Shown here: positions 23,404 through 34,747 of the stretch, in pieces
How the letters are laid out: each line of letters begins with the position of its first letter
How positions within the stretch are numbered: the first letter of the stretch is position 1
Assembly (NCBI GenBank): GCA_950295325.1
Contig: OX485809.1
Span: forward strand, 31,684,001-31,744,000
From: Polytrichum commune
Lineage: Eukaryota > Streptophyta > Polytrichopsida > Polytrichales > Polytrichaceae
DNA: 60,000 nucleotides
Direction: 5' to 3'
Program-made: the position numbers and the translations under genes
The notes under the pieces: generated by a model
What the model was told of the DNA's origin: nothing
The model's database searches: none
Seen by the model: only the letters and a program-made list of their open reading frames with translations

Positions 23404-26244
23404 TGTGAACCCTTTGAGTGGTCCACCACTCTGCGGGATCACTTTTAGTTAGAATGTTAGCATTAAAAGTTAGAATTGATAGGGAATTTAGGGAAAATTA
23501 GTTCATTTAGCATTTAGCCTAGAAGAAGGAAGGTCAAAATGAAACTAAGTAGTGCTAGAAGATAGCAAAGTAGAAAAAATATGCTAGCTAGTAAAAACAA
23601 CTAGCTAAGCAAATATTAGTAGATGCTAGTTATTAAGCAAATGTTAGTAGATGCTAGCTAAGCAAGTGTTAGTTTATTAGTTAGTGTGAGGCACACAAGA
23701 CTATTGGAGGTGTTTTACGTTAGAAGATAAAATCGGCGTGAAGAATTTTGAAGAAAAAAAAAAAAAAAAAAGCAAGGGGGATACTTGCCCACTTGCCCCC
23801 TTGCCAACTCGATGGCGGAAAAATTAGAAAGATTTCTAAAGGTTTTTTGTCGGAGCCACCTCGGCGAGAGGGTGGCAACCTCAACCGGGAAAACCCCCGA
23901 GCCAAAATTTCGGGAAAGGGTTTGAAAAATGGATCCGGTGGAGGAGGGGTCCAACCCTTTTGTGAGAGGGTTTAAAAACCCCTCCTTCCACCTTGTAGCT
24001 CTCTCTCTTTCTCTAGTTTTTGGGCGAAGCCTTGCTTCAATGTAGTTAGGAAAAAATCCTTTAGCATGTATTCTCAATGGTCTAGAAGAAAGGCTTGAGA
24101 ACCTCCTCTACTCTCTCTCTCCTAGTTAGGTTGTGTGTTTATTAACACACCAACAAAATTATTCCTTCTTTTGTAGAGGTAGGTTGGATGGTAGAGTTTT
24201 GAGTAGAGGCATTATAGACCTCATCTGCCAATGCCCTGAAGGCTTAGTTCAAAAGCTAGAACAAGATACTTATCATTTTTCTCTTAGAGAGATTTCATAT
24301 AGCTATCCATAGCCGTTTCCCATTTGTGATTTGGTTGAGATGACAATTAGTTATGGATTTTCAAAGATGGAGTAGAAAAACTGGGTGGTCTTGTGGGTAG
24401 CGGCTGCTGGATCAGACCTGCGAGCCCAATAGGAATTTTAATTCCAAGAAATTATATTTTTCCCAAGTAGAACTTTTGTGTAGCTTTCCAAAATGGCTTA
24501 GAACATTTGATTTGAGCATGAGTTGAATTAGATATGAATTGTGCAAGATGGGACACATAGTTTGAGAACTTTTGGTTGACTGCTGCATTACAGAGGACCT
24601 GCTGGGTTCACTTCGGCTTACCTTTCTAATCACATATTTTTATCAAACACATCTTTTTAATATCTCTCCAGGGTCATATAGAACGTTTGATTTGACTAAG
24701 ATTTGAATTAGATATGAATTGTTGAAGGCGAGATACATAGTTTAAGCCTTCTTGATTGACTGCTGTGTTACAAGGAGTCCGCTGAATTTCTATTAGCTTA
24801 ACCTGCTGATGTCATAATTTTTCTAGTTAGAGCTTGTTCATAGCTTTCCAATGGTATAAGGAAAGCCTAGATCCAAGTAGTAAGGAATGTGCTATGAATT
24901 TTTGAAGTTAGAAGGTAGATAGGTGGGTTGGAAGGGTCGGTTGAATCGACCTCACACTTCCAACCCTCATAACTTTTGCATTTCTTATCCGATTAGAGTG
25001 ATTTTTAGATCATTGGAAAGATAATTTGGTGCACTAAGTATAAATATTATGCTTAGGATTAAATTACAGGGCAGAATAACACTTTATATTTTAATTGTTA
25101 ACTAAGGTACGCTTACTACCAAACTAGTTACAAAGAAGGAGGCAAGGTCGACGCTCGGAAAGTGGAGCAAGGAAGGAGGTAGCGGCTCGGCCTACATCAA
25201 GCCCAAATCAACCGAGGAAAATTGAGGTAAATTAACTAACCTTAAGCCTTCCATTTAGGATTGGAGGGAGCACGGCTAAGGTACGCATCTCTAAACCCAC
25301 TCACCTATCTCGTAAGGTCAAGTGGCTTGACCACTTGACCGCCAAGGGAGTACCCAATTCCATTGTTTTCGGGGCCCTTGGTATGTTTTGTGGTAGTAGC
25401 TTCATTTATTAGCAAGTTTCGTGTGTGGTAAGTCGGATTAATCACCGACACGACCACTCTGAATGTTGTTGGTGGAAAGGTGGGGTTAATGACCCGCGAA
25501 TCCACTATTATGTTGTTGGCCCCATAGATTGGGAGTAATGGCCCCAATTTATGAAGATTGCGCAACAGGTTGAACCTACAGGTCGCCCGTCACCCTGGTC
25601 CCATTGAGTTGCATTTCGTGGTCTATCCAGTGTAAACACATTTAACAATCAAAACATACAAAATAAATCGTAAACCCTTGTTGGCAAGAGACCCGAGGTA
25701 AGGGGTGATGCCTAATATGTTAATGTAGTAAGTTAGGACGTGCAAACAAAAGTAAGTAATTAAGAAGGAATTTGTGTGAAGGGTGGGACTTAGGCCAAGT
25801 TCCCCCGCTTAGAAAACTAAATAGAACTAAATAAAGAAATAGGAAGAATTGAATGGTCCATCAAATTGTCGTTATTCCGTTCGTTGAGTTAGGGTGGTAT
25901 GAGTCACACCCGGTTGGGTGTATCAGAACCATCCCAATTCACAAATTAGGATTGCCTTGGTTTCAAGGCTGGTGCGTCTGCGCGTAGAATAGGTTGTAGG
26001 TTAAGGTTAGAACTAGATATGAAATTGGTTAGTGGAGTTTAAAGCCACACTAGTAAAAAACTAAGGCCTAACCTCCGGAGGTACTACGACGCATATCTAA
26101 TCTCCCTTAAAAATCTAACTACTCACGTTATACACCTATCATCCGGGTTCGGCTTGGGCGCCTGCAAATGCAGGCCACCTTCACCGAAGGGCTTGTGTGA
26201 TACTTTTAGGCTCCCTCGAAAGGGGGTGGCCCAAAAGTACCACA
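23404..26244 (+). mobile_element. Family I LTR, copy 4 (plus orientation)
   Basis: A 2,841-bp LTR from TGTGAACCC to ACCACA, with two internal short-repeat units like the copy at 2622. Left flank CAACT matches the right flank of the 2622 copy; right flank CAACC matches, in reverse complement, the outer flank of the 19136 copy. It behaves as a solo LTR after rearrangement. Confidence 0.9.
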
Positions 26245-26249
26245 CAACC

Positions 26250-26992
26250 CCGCGGGAAAACCAAGCGCGCCCATGATGAAACCGTTCATAATATTTGACC
26301 TCAATGGGGTGCTTTGTCAATCCAAACATATCTCGAATAGTGCGTCCAAGGGGCCCTTCCGTAGTCCACAAGACATGGATTACGGCGGACATTTCGATAC
26401 TCTCATAAATAAGAAGGTTGTACGTGCCCGCCCCGGTTTGAGGAGCTTCCTTCGTGAGGTCCTTGGCTTCGCCCATGTCATCATCTGGAGCTCTATGCTC
26501 ATGGACAACACGAAGGCCATCGTCGGTTTCCTTTTCCGAGAACTCGCAATGCCATGTTTGCTTCTCGGTCAAGAACACTGCGATGACCTCTATGACCGTA
26601 GTGGCAATATTGTACCCAAGGTTGGAGGAGGTCGTGGGCCTCAATTCTTAAAGGTCCTGAGGAAGAACCTCTGGGTGGGCGTCCCTATGTTGGAGGGGGT
26701 TCCCCACGGTTGTTGGCCCACCCCGGATAACACACTCCTCATTGACGACAGCCCGGCAAAGAGTATTCTCAATCCCCCGGGCAATTGCATATTCCCGGAT
26801 CCTTGGGAAAGCGATAGAAATGACAACTTTCTAGAGAGTGAACTAGGACCCTACATTAGGAGGCTTGCCTATCACCCCGGAAGTGTCCCGGATTTTGTGC
26901 TCTCCAACCCAATTGGCAATAGGCCTCTAGGCCCACAAGATGAGGAATTTAGGAGATTGTACGGCTACGCTAGACTCAATAAATTAATATGA
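26250..26992 (+). CDS. Gene A copy 1, exon 4: FCP1-like HAD phosphatase domain
   Basis: The main part of a 255-residue terminal exon. FDLNGVL (nucleophile Asp about exon residue 25) is HAD motif I with Asn in place of the second Asp. HVIIWSS (about 86-90) is motif II. LLIDDSPAKS (about 172-180) is the acidic motif IV, close to the DNSP/DDSP of FCP1/SCP-type C-terminal-domain phosphatases. Copy 2 keeps the same residues, including DLNG. The missing second Asp would weaken ordinary phosphatase chemistry, though plant FCP1-like proteins with this change are familiar. It ends LNKLI then TGA in both copies. The ATG at 26273 could serve as a local start, but homology extends upstream of it, so I read it as an exon. 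Confidence 0.75.
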
Positions 26993-27084
26993 AAACTTTG
27001 ATGATTTTGGGTTTGTACTTGGACTCTCCATGTAAATATCTAACATTTCTCCCCTTATCTTTGTAATGTATTTTTGTGTCTTAG
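26993..27084 (+). other. Spacer between gene A copy 1 stop and gene B
   Basis: Ninety-two bases without coding signal, ending GTGTCTTAG, a plausible splice acceptor. The equivalent copy 2 spacer (50667-50777) ends GCCCATAG. Confidence 0.5.
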
Positions 27085-27483
27085 TTGCCTCACCAAGCAC
27101 CCAAAAGTGTCGTCAATGGCATGTCTGCATCTCAGGCAGACACCGGCTCCCCTTCCCTTGGTATGAGCGACGTTGCAATGCCTTCACTATTCCAATATTC
27201 GGCCGTCGATGCTGCCTCTGCTGTTGATTACTCCAAAGACTCCGGGTTTGAAGATGGAGTCGTGGATAGCCCTCCTGCAAAGGTTGCAAAACTCAATTAC
27301 TCTCCAAGTCCATCTCCATCTCCCCTCCGCAGTGAGAAGCACGTCCGTAACCCACGGTCGACCAGACGCCTTTGCATGGATGAACCCCAAATTGATGTCC
27401 CGGCGTTTGCGAACGTCCCTCTCGGGCTTGTATCTACACCCGTCGATGTCCCAAAAGCTCTAACCAGCGCCCCAAAGGCGAAG
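27085..27483 (+). CDS. Gene B copy 1, exon a (unknown function)
   Basis: An open exon following an AG acceptor. It is recognisable by its similarity to 50778-51302: MPSLFQYSAVDAASAVDYSK, then a short acidic stretch, SPPA, Ser/Pro repeats and a basic RSTRRLCMDE segment. It ends KAK at an AAG|GTGCCC donor. I do not recognise the family; it looks low-complexity and possibly nuclear. Where copy 2 has a full palindrome (51024-51043), this copy has only a half-site, GCACGTCCGTAA (near 27341-27352), with ACGGACG-class sequence. No good ATG precedes the acceptor: the exon either belongs to a longer transcript or starts at the ATG at 27121. Confidence 0.6.
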
Positions 27484-27633
27484 GTGCCCAACTATTGGCA
27501 TTCTCAAGTTTTTCCTTGATGATTTCCGTGTATTAGTGCATTTCAACTTCTTGGGTTTTTCGGACTTCCATCCGTAACTTGTAACCACTTATACTAACCC
27601 ACTTCATTATATATATTTATGGTCATTGTTCAG

Positions 27634-27981
27634 ACCCCAATGTATACGAATGTGGGCCGGGCATCATCGACTTCGTCATTGGATAGGCGAACACTGAAGA
27701 CAGCTTCTTGCGAGTCTGATCGTTGTTTGGCCCTACGGAAGAGTGCAAGACGTTCGGTTTCCCAAACGCATTCGTATTCCACTTATTCGGAAGGGGGTCG
27801 GCAAATATGGGCAAATGGCGCATATTCGGGGTCAACAAATAAACAAGGTTACAGCCGCGGACCCGAGATCTTTAGAGCCATGGAGGCCATGAAAGCAAAG
27901 GAACGTGAAACGGCCGTAAATGCTAATAATAGTATTGCAAAAGCAAAAGTAGTGAGTCGTAATCATGAACCGAACGTATAG
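27634..27981 (+). CDS. Gene B copy 1, exon b
   Basis: It follows GTTCAG (27628-27633) and stays in phase with exon a. It shares STSSLDRRTLK, ESDRCLALRKSARRSVSQT and GYSRGPEIFRAMEAMKAKE blocks with the copy 2 exon at 51455-51763. Basic and serine-rich, ending with a predicted Lys/Glu helix. Function unknown; conservation between two diverged paralogues argues that it is a real coding exon. Confidence 0.65.
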   Translation, partial: TPMYTNVGRASSTSSLDRRTLKTASCESDRCLALRKSARRSVSQTHSYSTYSEGGRQIWANGAYSGSTNKQGYSRGPEIFRAMEAMKAKERETAVNANNSIAKAKVVSRNHEPNV

Positions 27982-28311
27982 GCTATATTAACATACATGT
28001 AGTTGTGGAATTATGTTTCTAGGACTTTCGCCTAATATTGGATATTCCACTTGCATTTTGTACTTCAACCCCTATTCAATAAATATGATATTGATTTTCC
28101 ATATGCAAATGTTTTCATATATCCCATTTTCTTATTGTTAATGTGTAGTTCCATGCATTTGAGTCTCTTATTTGTTTCCAAAATTGGGAACATAGCATAT
28201 TTTTAGTGTTTTCATTCCTATAAATGTGAAAGCCACGTCTTTAAATAGTCTCAAAATTAACAAAAAGTCTCCAAATAACGAATATAGTGTTCATTCACCC
28301 AATCAATCGAA
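27982..28311 (+). other. Intergenic, gene B copy 1 to gene C
   Basis: AT-rich sequence without a gene. It probably contains the gene B 3' end (AATAAATATGA near 28078) and the gene C promoter and leader. Confidence 0.45.
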
Positions 28312-29415
28312 ATGCTTCCTCCTGCGGATAAAGAAGAGATGAAGAGAATGATGGTCTCCGGTGTATCGAAGAAGGCAATTAACTTCCTTCTTGAAGCAAT
28401 AGGTGATATCAATTCGAGAGAGGCGAACGAAAGGGAGGCTCTGAGGAAGCAAAAGAAGAAACAAGCGGAGACACTTCTGAAATCTAGGACTGATGATGAG
28501 GGGAGTAAGAAGAAGAAACACAAGAAGCAGAAACCCGACGATCACGATGTTGAAGGAACAAGAGAGTTGGCAAAGAAGCCCAAGAAGGCTTCTGGTGAAT
28601 TCGTTCCCTTGGCAATGCCTACAAACGCGACGCCAATTATGCAGAGCCATCCCCAAGAGACATCAGGTGCAAGGAAACCTCCGGCCTCAAAGAGGACTAC
28701 TGATGAGGAGCGGAAGACAAAACCCAAGAAGGCGAAGGCTGCGGATGCATCGGAAGAAACTCCACTAGTGCTCACCGTAATAGAGAGGGGCAGAGTCATC
28801 GCGCATGGCGAGGAACCAAGTCTGGAGGAAGCTGCAGCGGACCGCAAGAAATTCGTCCAATTATTTGGACACCTATATCCTTTCGGTATCGAGAAAGTTT
28901 TTCATGTCCACATAAAGAAGATGTTGAGTGCAAAGTCGTATCAGGTTACTCGCCCATTGGATGATGCCGGAGTAGCTCTCATGAAGAACTACCATATACA
29001 GACCCCACCAGCGTGGCCCCATCACAATCTATGTCTCATGCCGAAACTCAATAAGGGTGAGACATGGAGAGAATGAATGACTTGGGACGACATCAAGGAC
29101 GGAAATTTTATGATCATCAACGGTCAACACAGCGTGGCTGCATCGAGGCAGATTATAGGGCACAAGGATACAGATCAAGCATTGAAAGATAAATTGAAGA
29201 TTTGGCCTTGTACGATTGTTTGGACCAATGATCCAAGCATGACAGTTCGTCTCTCCTATACTCTAAACAACTCTAATTCTTTCAACAAGTTCACTCCTAC
29301 TTGGACAACACAGATTATGTACTGTCGTAGGGTGTGGGTGAAACTAGGGAGGCCCTCAAAACAACGGATCAACGCTATGGGGACAACTATAGACCCCAAA
29401 ATGAAGGAGGCATGG
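28312..29415 (+). pseudogene. Gene C exon 1: divergent ParB/DGQHR-like domain, in-frame stop
   Basis: Opens at ATG 28312 with a lysine-rich N-terminal region (KKQKKKQAETLL, KKKKHKKQK), then a domain aligning with the end of gene A exon 1. NGNFMIINGQHSVAAS-type sequence (near 29100-29150) replaces IIDGQHS, so the motif Asp is Asn here. Shared landmarks are MPK before the domain and the SFNKFTPTW...RRVWVKLGRPSKQR block after it. An in-frame TGA at 29074-29076 splits the exon. The 3' boundary is uncertain; an intron with strong palindromes follows. I call it a paralogue from motif order and exon order and not from close identity. Confidence 0.6.
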
Positions 29416-29484
29416 AGAATAAGTTTTCATACACCCACTCCCATTCCAACTTTTATTTTTGCACTCCCACATGCAGACTCCACT

Positions 29485-29637
29485 CTCCCATCCCTCAATT
29501 AGGGATCAAGAGCTTGAGGAAAGTGAGGGAACTTCCTCTCGGCCGAGAGGAAGTTTCCTCACCTCCCTCAAGCCTTTGAGCCGTAATTGAGGGATGGGAG
29601 GATTGATGGAACTTCCTCTCGGCCGAGAGGAAGTTCC
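29485..29637. repeat. Gene C-specific palindromes in intron 1
   Basis: A 26-bp perfect palindrome at 29530-29555, arm AACTTCCTCTCGG, sits exactly at the centre of a 116-bp imperfect inverted repeat (29485-29600, outer arms CTCCCATCCCTCAATTA). A second, 30-bp perfect palindrome lies at 29608-29637 with the same core. These occupy the gene C intron equivalent to gene A intron 1, but the sequence is unrelated to the ACGGACG/ACGAACG arms. Confidence 0.9.
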
Positions 29638-29697
29638 CTCGCCTCTACCCTCCATTCAAAGTTACTTCAACTTGTGTTCTAACACTTCTCTATTGCA

Positions 29698-31087
29698 GAA
29701 TTTCACGACAAGCATGGAGACTTCATTTATCGCCATTGCTAGAGGGATCACCCACAACGACCTTAATGCTGAGCTGGCACTCATCATGGCAGATGATGAG
29801 ACCTCGAGGATGTGGAAGAAGGTATTTCAAGGTCACGAGAAAGGGACCCTTATTAACCCGGACAAACCAGGCTCCATCTATTTAGAAGAATACCTGGACG
29901 CGCAGCAGAAACAACGAGCCCGCCACGAGAAGAAAAAATCGGCAACACCATTCGAGGAAAAGCCGTATGTTTGTAAGCCATTGACCAGGGAAACTTTCAG
30001 GGTGATGGCAGGCCTAATACGGCCCGACTATCTTCTGTGTGCGAGACGTATCCTCAAGGTGAGGCCTGACGAAGAGGTTCCTAGAGTCTCTCTCCGAGCC
30101 ACAAAGAACCACGATGTTACGACCTTGAAGTCGTGGTGTAATTTTAGGAAGTGGAAGAATATTATTCTGCAAGAGTTGTCAGCACACGACCCAAACGATC
30201 TTGGCATTTGGGGAAAGGACTCGGAGGACAATGAATGCCTTAATAGATCTGTTTGGGACAAATTCAAGAGGGACCATGACATCACAAAGGCCAAATGGGT
30301 GAAGCTTTATCAGGTTGCAGGTGATGGTTGGCTAAATAAGAAGCGGTTGCCGAACTACAAGAAACTGGACCCTACCCCGGCATGCTTGCGTTTATTGCAA
30401 GAGTGGCTGCAAACACCGGTAGAAGAGAGTCAAGGACAAGTGATCACTAGATATGTAGATTATAATCCTCTGAAGCGGAAGTTGGTGATCCCTAATCAGG
30501 ACAAGGTCGATACTGATTGGCTCTCGAAGTTCACCATTACAGGGGGCTTCATCGACTTTAGATTCATCCCGGGGTGTGTCGATCAGCTAGTGTCATCTTC
30601 GGTGGTCGAGTCCTTGGTGAAGTATATTGCGGACCCGGTCTGGGCCCCGGGCCTCAAGAAAATCCATGTTTGGATGATTGTGTCCGATTTGCGCAACCAC
30701 CCCGCGGCTGAAGAGTTCATCTCTGCCTTGATTCGCAAGCACCCGGGGATGTTTCTGAACGTTCCGTCAGTTTATCTACCTTGTCACGCTGAGGATCAAA
30801 CCTTCAACAAGGAAGTAGATTGGCTGAGGACTACCCCTCTTTTTTATGTGGACGTCCTCACTTGCTGAAGTATCCTCCCGCGCCACAAGCAGTTTCGATG
30901 TCCCATGATAGCGCCTGTAATTCGGCGTTACAATGTGAACCCAAAGGAGTGGTCGGAGCTTTCATACGAAGCGAACAGAGGCGAGTTGCGAATGGAGGTT
31001 TACAACTCGTTTCTCAGCAACCTTGGAAGCTCGGGAGGAGTTGTGATAAATCTATTCGGCGGGTTGAAGCCTATTGATGCCGCATTG
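29698..31087 (+). pseudogene. Gene C exon 2: methyltransferase-like domain
   Basis: Begins after CTATTGCAG and ends at TTG|GTGAGT. It aligns with gene A exon 2: LINPDKPG (gene A LVNPDT), the TLKSWCNFRKWK block, and DFRFIPG in the DPPY position. HVWMIVSD follows, and near the end comes a GGVVINLFGGLKPIDAAL motif I-like block. An in-frame TGA at about 30866-30868 interrupts the frame, and the same frame resumes directly after it. The conserved DFRxIPG in all three paralogues suggests that the departure from DPPY is ancestral. Confidence 0.6.
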
Positions 31088-31165
31088 GTGAGTCCATACA
31101 ACATCCGCAACCTTGCTTTTATTCGCAGGTTTGTTTATCTATTCTGATATTGTTCATGTATGCAG

Positions 31166-31437
31166 ATGAACGAACAGCATGTGTTCTCGTGCATGGACTC
31201 TAGCTTCATGCACACGCTTCCTGAGAAGATAGATCACGTTCGGCGACTTCGGGCTGTGGACTTTCAAGATGACCAAGAAGACCATGAAGCTGCAGGTGAC
31301 AGAGATGACCACCTTCAACCTCAGCAAGAAGCACCCCCTGCACTGTTGCTGGAGGATGTCTCGCGAGATCCGTCACCCGGTTTGGACATCGACGCCATGG
31401 ACATTGATAGAGACGAATCCGAGGGCGAGTATGAGGA
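31166..31437 (+). pseudogene. Gene C exon 3, first part
   Basis: Follows a 78-bp intron (31088-31165) that lacks palindromes. It begins MNEQHVF, the place where gene A exon 3 begins MLGL, then becomes acidic. It is interrupted by a family II solo LTR flanked by GAGGA (31433-31437 and 32413-32417). Confidence 0.6.
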
Positions 31438-32412
31438 TGTCGCGCACCTCTCCATGAGGAGTGCCCGAAACACCATGGGCACAAGGGGGACCCCGGAGTG
31501 ACACCCGGGACTTGTGGCGCCATTGGTGAGAGGGCCCAAGTGATCCTAGTGTGGGTGAGGGCCCCGGGCGTTGGGAACGCCTCCCACCCACGGAGACTAG
31601 GAGGCATGAGGGTAAGGCCATGAGCTATGCGTAGCTCATAGCGTGGTGATTCTAGAATGCTCAAGATCACCTCAATCGGAGGTGTGAGCTAGGAGTTATG
31701 GCCATTTGAGTGGGGCGCTGTCCCGGGACAGCGCCCTGGTACAGCAGTGCCTGGGAGGGATTCCCGGGACTGCCAAGGTTCAAACAGGCATAACTTCCTC
31801 AAGACTTGCTCGAATGGAGCAAGTGAGGAGTCCATCGGCATCTACGTGAAGCGTAGATAAGGATGGAGTGGTTGGTTGTTATGATCAGACATCATACAAG
31901 GAAGTTATGATGGTCTGAAGCTGCTGGGGGGTTCTAGGCCCAGCAGCTAAAGGAAAATGTCCACTTGGCCCCAACTCTTGGTAGGGAGACAAGAGGTTGG
32001 TTGACGGTGGGGTAGGGGCCCCGCGTGAAGTCCTAGAGGCTTATATGGGTGAGGTGGTGTGGCCTCACCCACCCGAGGCCGAACGGCAAGGCCTCCATGG
32101 GCTTTGGCCTATTGTGAGGCCATAGTTGCCTAGTATGGTTCGGGTTGTTGTAGTGTTGCTCCGGCAACGCGATGATCAACATAGGAGTGGACTTCCATGG
32201 ATGGAAGTCCACATTGGGGAAATGGGTTACCGATTAAGGGGTGAGTTCCGAAAGCAAAGTAGGAGGGTTGGTTCCCTCCTATGAACTATTGGTCCGGGGT
32301 TAGAGGAGCTAACCATTAGCATGGCGGTATGCGAAGGGTTAGCCACTCGTAACCTTTGCTAGAATTGAAAATTGGCAAGATGGTCAAGGGGGGGCTAGCA
32401 AGGGTTGCGACA
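31438..32412 (+). mobile_element. Family II solo LTR inserted in gene C
   Basis: A 975-bp element from TGTCGCGCACC to GGTTGCGACA, bounded by the direct repeat GAGGA on both sides: a clean solo LTR. It matches the LTRs at 54142 (plus) and 57924 (minus) and contains a 24-bp perfect palindrome (31713-31736, arm GGGCGCTGTCCC). Confidence 0.95.
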
Positions 32413-32417
32413 GAGGA

Positions 32418-33350
32418 GCCCGAATATGACGACGACGACAAAGAGGCGCCTAGTGAACATGATACAGAGGAGGCCTCCAGTAGAGGGGAAAGCGCCCATA
32501 TGGATACGCAATCGGATGAATGCGAATCCATTCACACACAATCGCCACAACCACAGTCTGCCGCTTCACCTATGCGCGACAGGGTCCTGGAATTTGAAGA
32601 GGACGAGCATGTCACCTCTCTAGCGGAAGGTGACCCGGCCGAAGACCAGTATCACGACGAGGATCACGAGGGAGATGCCAATGAAGAGCAAGATGCCGAG
32701 TACTCGGACCGTGAGGAGGAGTTTGAGGGAACGCTCGAGGGGGAGCTCGAGGGGGAGCTCGAGGGGGAGCTCGAGGGGGGCCTTGACGACGCACAAGAAG
32801 GGGCTTGCAAGGGAGCACAAGAAGAACGAGAGGTGGCTTAAGGAGAAGATGAGCAGGCTTGTGTTCAAGAGGAGGCCGCAGGTGATGTGGTTGAGCTCAC
32901 ACCCGAAGTGGCAACTACCTCCCGGCCTTCCACGGCGTCACTTGTGTCTGAGAGTGAAGAAGAACTGCCACCGCCCAGTGCCCCAAAATCCAAGGCCTCC
33001 AAGCGAGGCAAGCACAAAGACCGGCATACGAAAAGACATAGTTCTCGGGTTCCAGAGCCTGTGATAGCGGAGTCTATATTGGAAGACAAGATTGTGGGGA
33101 TCTTGAGAAGCACACTGCCCAACATGCTGTCGGGCTTGCTCCAAGAAGTGTTGGGCCTAGCAAAAAATACCCCCCTCAGCAAGTGCCGACACCAACACCC
33201 ACAGTGGATGTTGCAGTTGGTGCAGCCGAGCCCGAAAGGGTGAACGATCAGGTGGGCGCATCGATCCCAGTTGGCGTGCAAGCAGTGGATGTCTCCTGCG
33301 TGGATGCAGCACCGACAACCATGGACACCTCCGACAAGGCCGAGGTCAGT
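32418..33350 (+). pseudogene. Gene C exon 3, second part
   Basis: Resumes the acidic frame after the LTR (EEPEYDDDDKEA...). It includes a short in-frame GELE/GELEG tandem (32740-32785), then a basic SKASKRGKHKDRHTKR patch and a helical stretch. A TAA at about 32839 and a frame change near 33175 show decay. It ends at a GTAAGT donor at 33351. Confidence 0.55.
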
Positions 33351-33647
33351 GTAAGTATTCAATCCCCGTGAACATTTCAGTATGCAAGTTTTTCTGTTCA
33401 AGTGACTGAATCTCCACCTGGATGTTTGATCCAGGTCGGTGATGGCGCGGCATCTTGAAGCTAAAAATGGACTAGGACGAGTAGAATAAATAGAGTTAGG
33501 GGTGTTGATTACCCGGAACTCCTCCCTTGTGGGGAGGAGATGCAATATGTTCGACCATTTATTATAAATAAAGTGGATTCCTTTGTCTAGCACATGTACT
33601 TTCTAGTTTGCATTCAATTGTCCTTAATGATGTCTTGCAATTCACAG

Positions 33648-34313
33648 GCTTGCCTGCACAACCCAGAACGAGTGGATGCATCACACACTGCAATTTTGTC
33701 TATTCAAACGTCACTTACCCCAATCGACGATGAGCACATCAACCCCTTGCCTATTGTGGTTCCCATGCACACTTCGGATGCAGCGGTGGTCACCCGCGCT
33801 CCACCCACGGCCCCGTCACCGCCAGAACATCTGCAAGCTCAGGTTCCATCGCCGCGTATGGCACTCTCGCCGACTGGCATCAAACAAGTGGCAAATTCTA
33901 CAATTAGTGACATCATTCAAGAAGTTATCCAAGTGCCACATTCTGCGCAACCTCCACTTGAGCCCTCACCTTTGGAGGTTGTCCAGCTATCGCCGCAAGG
34001 TGTGGATGATGATGTTGCCAACGAAGAGGCTTCAACTCCACCCGTGGAGTGCCCTCAAACAAAGCCACAGTCGCATGCGACGGCATCGACGAGTGCTGTC
34101 AATGTTATCCCATTGGACTCGTCGAATCCAGAAGCCACCATAAATGCTCCACAAGCAGTTAGGAGGTATTTGACACGTTGGCCACAAGGCGAGAAGGATC
34201 CCCATCCAGTATTCAACAACGTTAGTTGCCAAGATTTCCGGACGACGCACAACAACCAAGACGATCAGAGACGGCGTGCCGAGCTTCTAAAAGTGGTGCC
34301 TTCACATGTCAAA
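33648..34313 (+). CDS. Gene C exon 4 (unknown)
   Basis: A 222-codon exon following TTCACAG and ending at a GTAAGT donor. It is proline, serine and valine rich with a charged C-terminal part (RRYLTRWPQGEKDPHPVF). No counterpart is visible in gene A, where the HAD exon follows exon 3. The 297-bp intron before it contains a CTCCTCCC/GGGAGGAG hairpin (33519-33539). Function not recognised. Confidence 0.5.
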
Positions 34314-34429
34314 GTAAGTTTATTCCATCCAATGCATTCGTTAAAAGGCACGTTAGTTTTGATTGACATATGTCTATTTCGACCTTTTCACCTCCCCATT
34401 TATTTAAAATCGCGTAGTTTTGGGTTCAG

Positions 34430-34747
34430 GCTCCACAGCATTCGATAGCGCCTTTGGATGCACCTCTACCAAAAGACGTCGTCTATGATAAGCTATTTGT
34501 TTACGATGACACATACCCAAAGATCAATAGACCTTGCCAAGTTTTCACAAGGGATATGGGAATCGCGTGTGCTAAAAGACTAATGTCTAAGTATCCCGAA
34601 GATCCTTCCCTAGGGTACTCTGAGCAATGGGAATTCAATCCAATACAGTACGAGGTATTGATCGTGGCCCATTTCTCCCTGTCATTCGAGTTCGCCCATA
34701 CCACACGTGGTTTGGAGGACTACACAATGAACTACTTAATGGTATAG
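34430..34747 (+). CDS. Gene C exon 5 (unknown terminal domain)
   Basis: Follows GGTTCAG in phase with exon 4 and ends in TAG after 105 codons. It contains KLFVYDDTYPKI, FTRDMGIACAKRL and a final hydrophobic segment; no family recognised. It replaces the FCP1-like exon of gene A, so gene C and gene A differ at their 3' ends. Confidence 0.5.
   Translation, partial: APQHSIAPLDAPLPKDVVYDKLFVYDDTYPKINRPCQVFTRDMGIACAKRLMSKYPEDPSLGYSEQWEFNPIQYEVLIVAHFSLSFEFAHTTRGLEDYTMNYLMV

Noticed and set aside
26273-26992. Stand-alone HAD phosphatase gene starting at ATG 26273
   Set aside because: Homology with copy 2 extends upstream through 26250 into 22003-22027 up to a shared splice acceptor, so it is better read as a terminal exon, although use of the local ATG cannot be excluded.
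31206-31670. Minus-strand ORF of 154 codons, and its relatives at 53753 and 58664
   Set aside because: Lies largely in the family II LTR and its insertion boundary; repeated with the LTR and not independently conserved.
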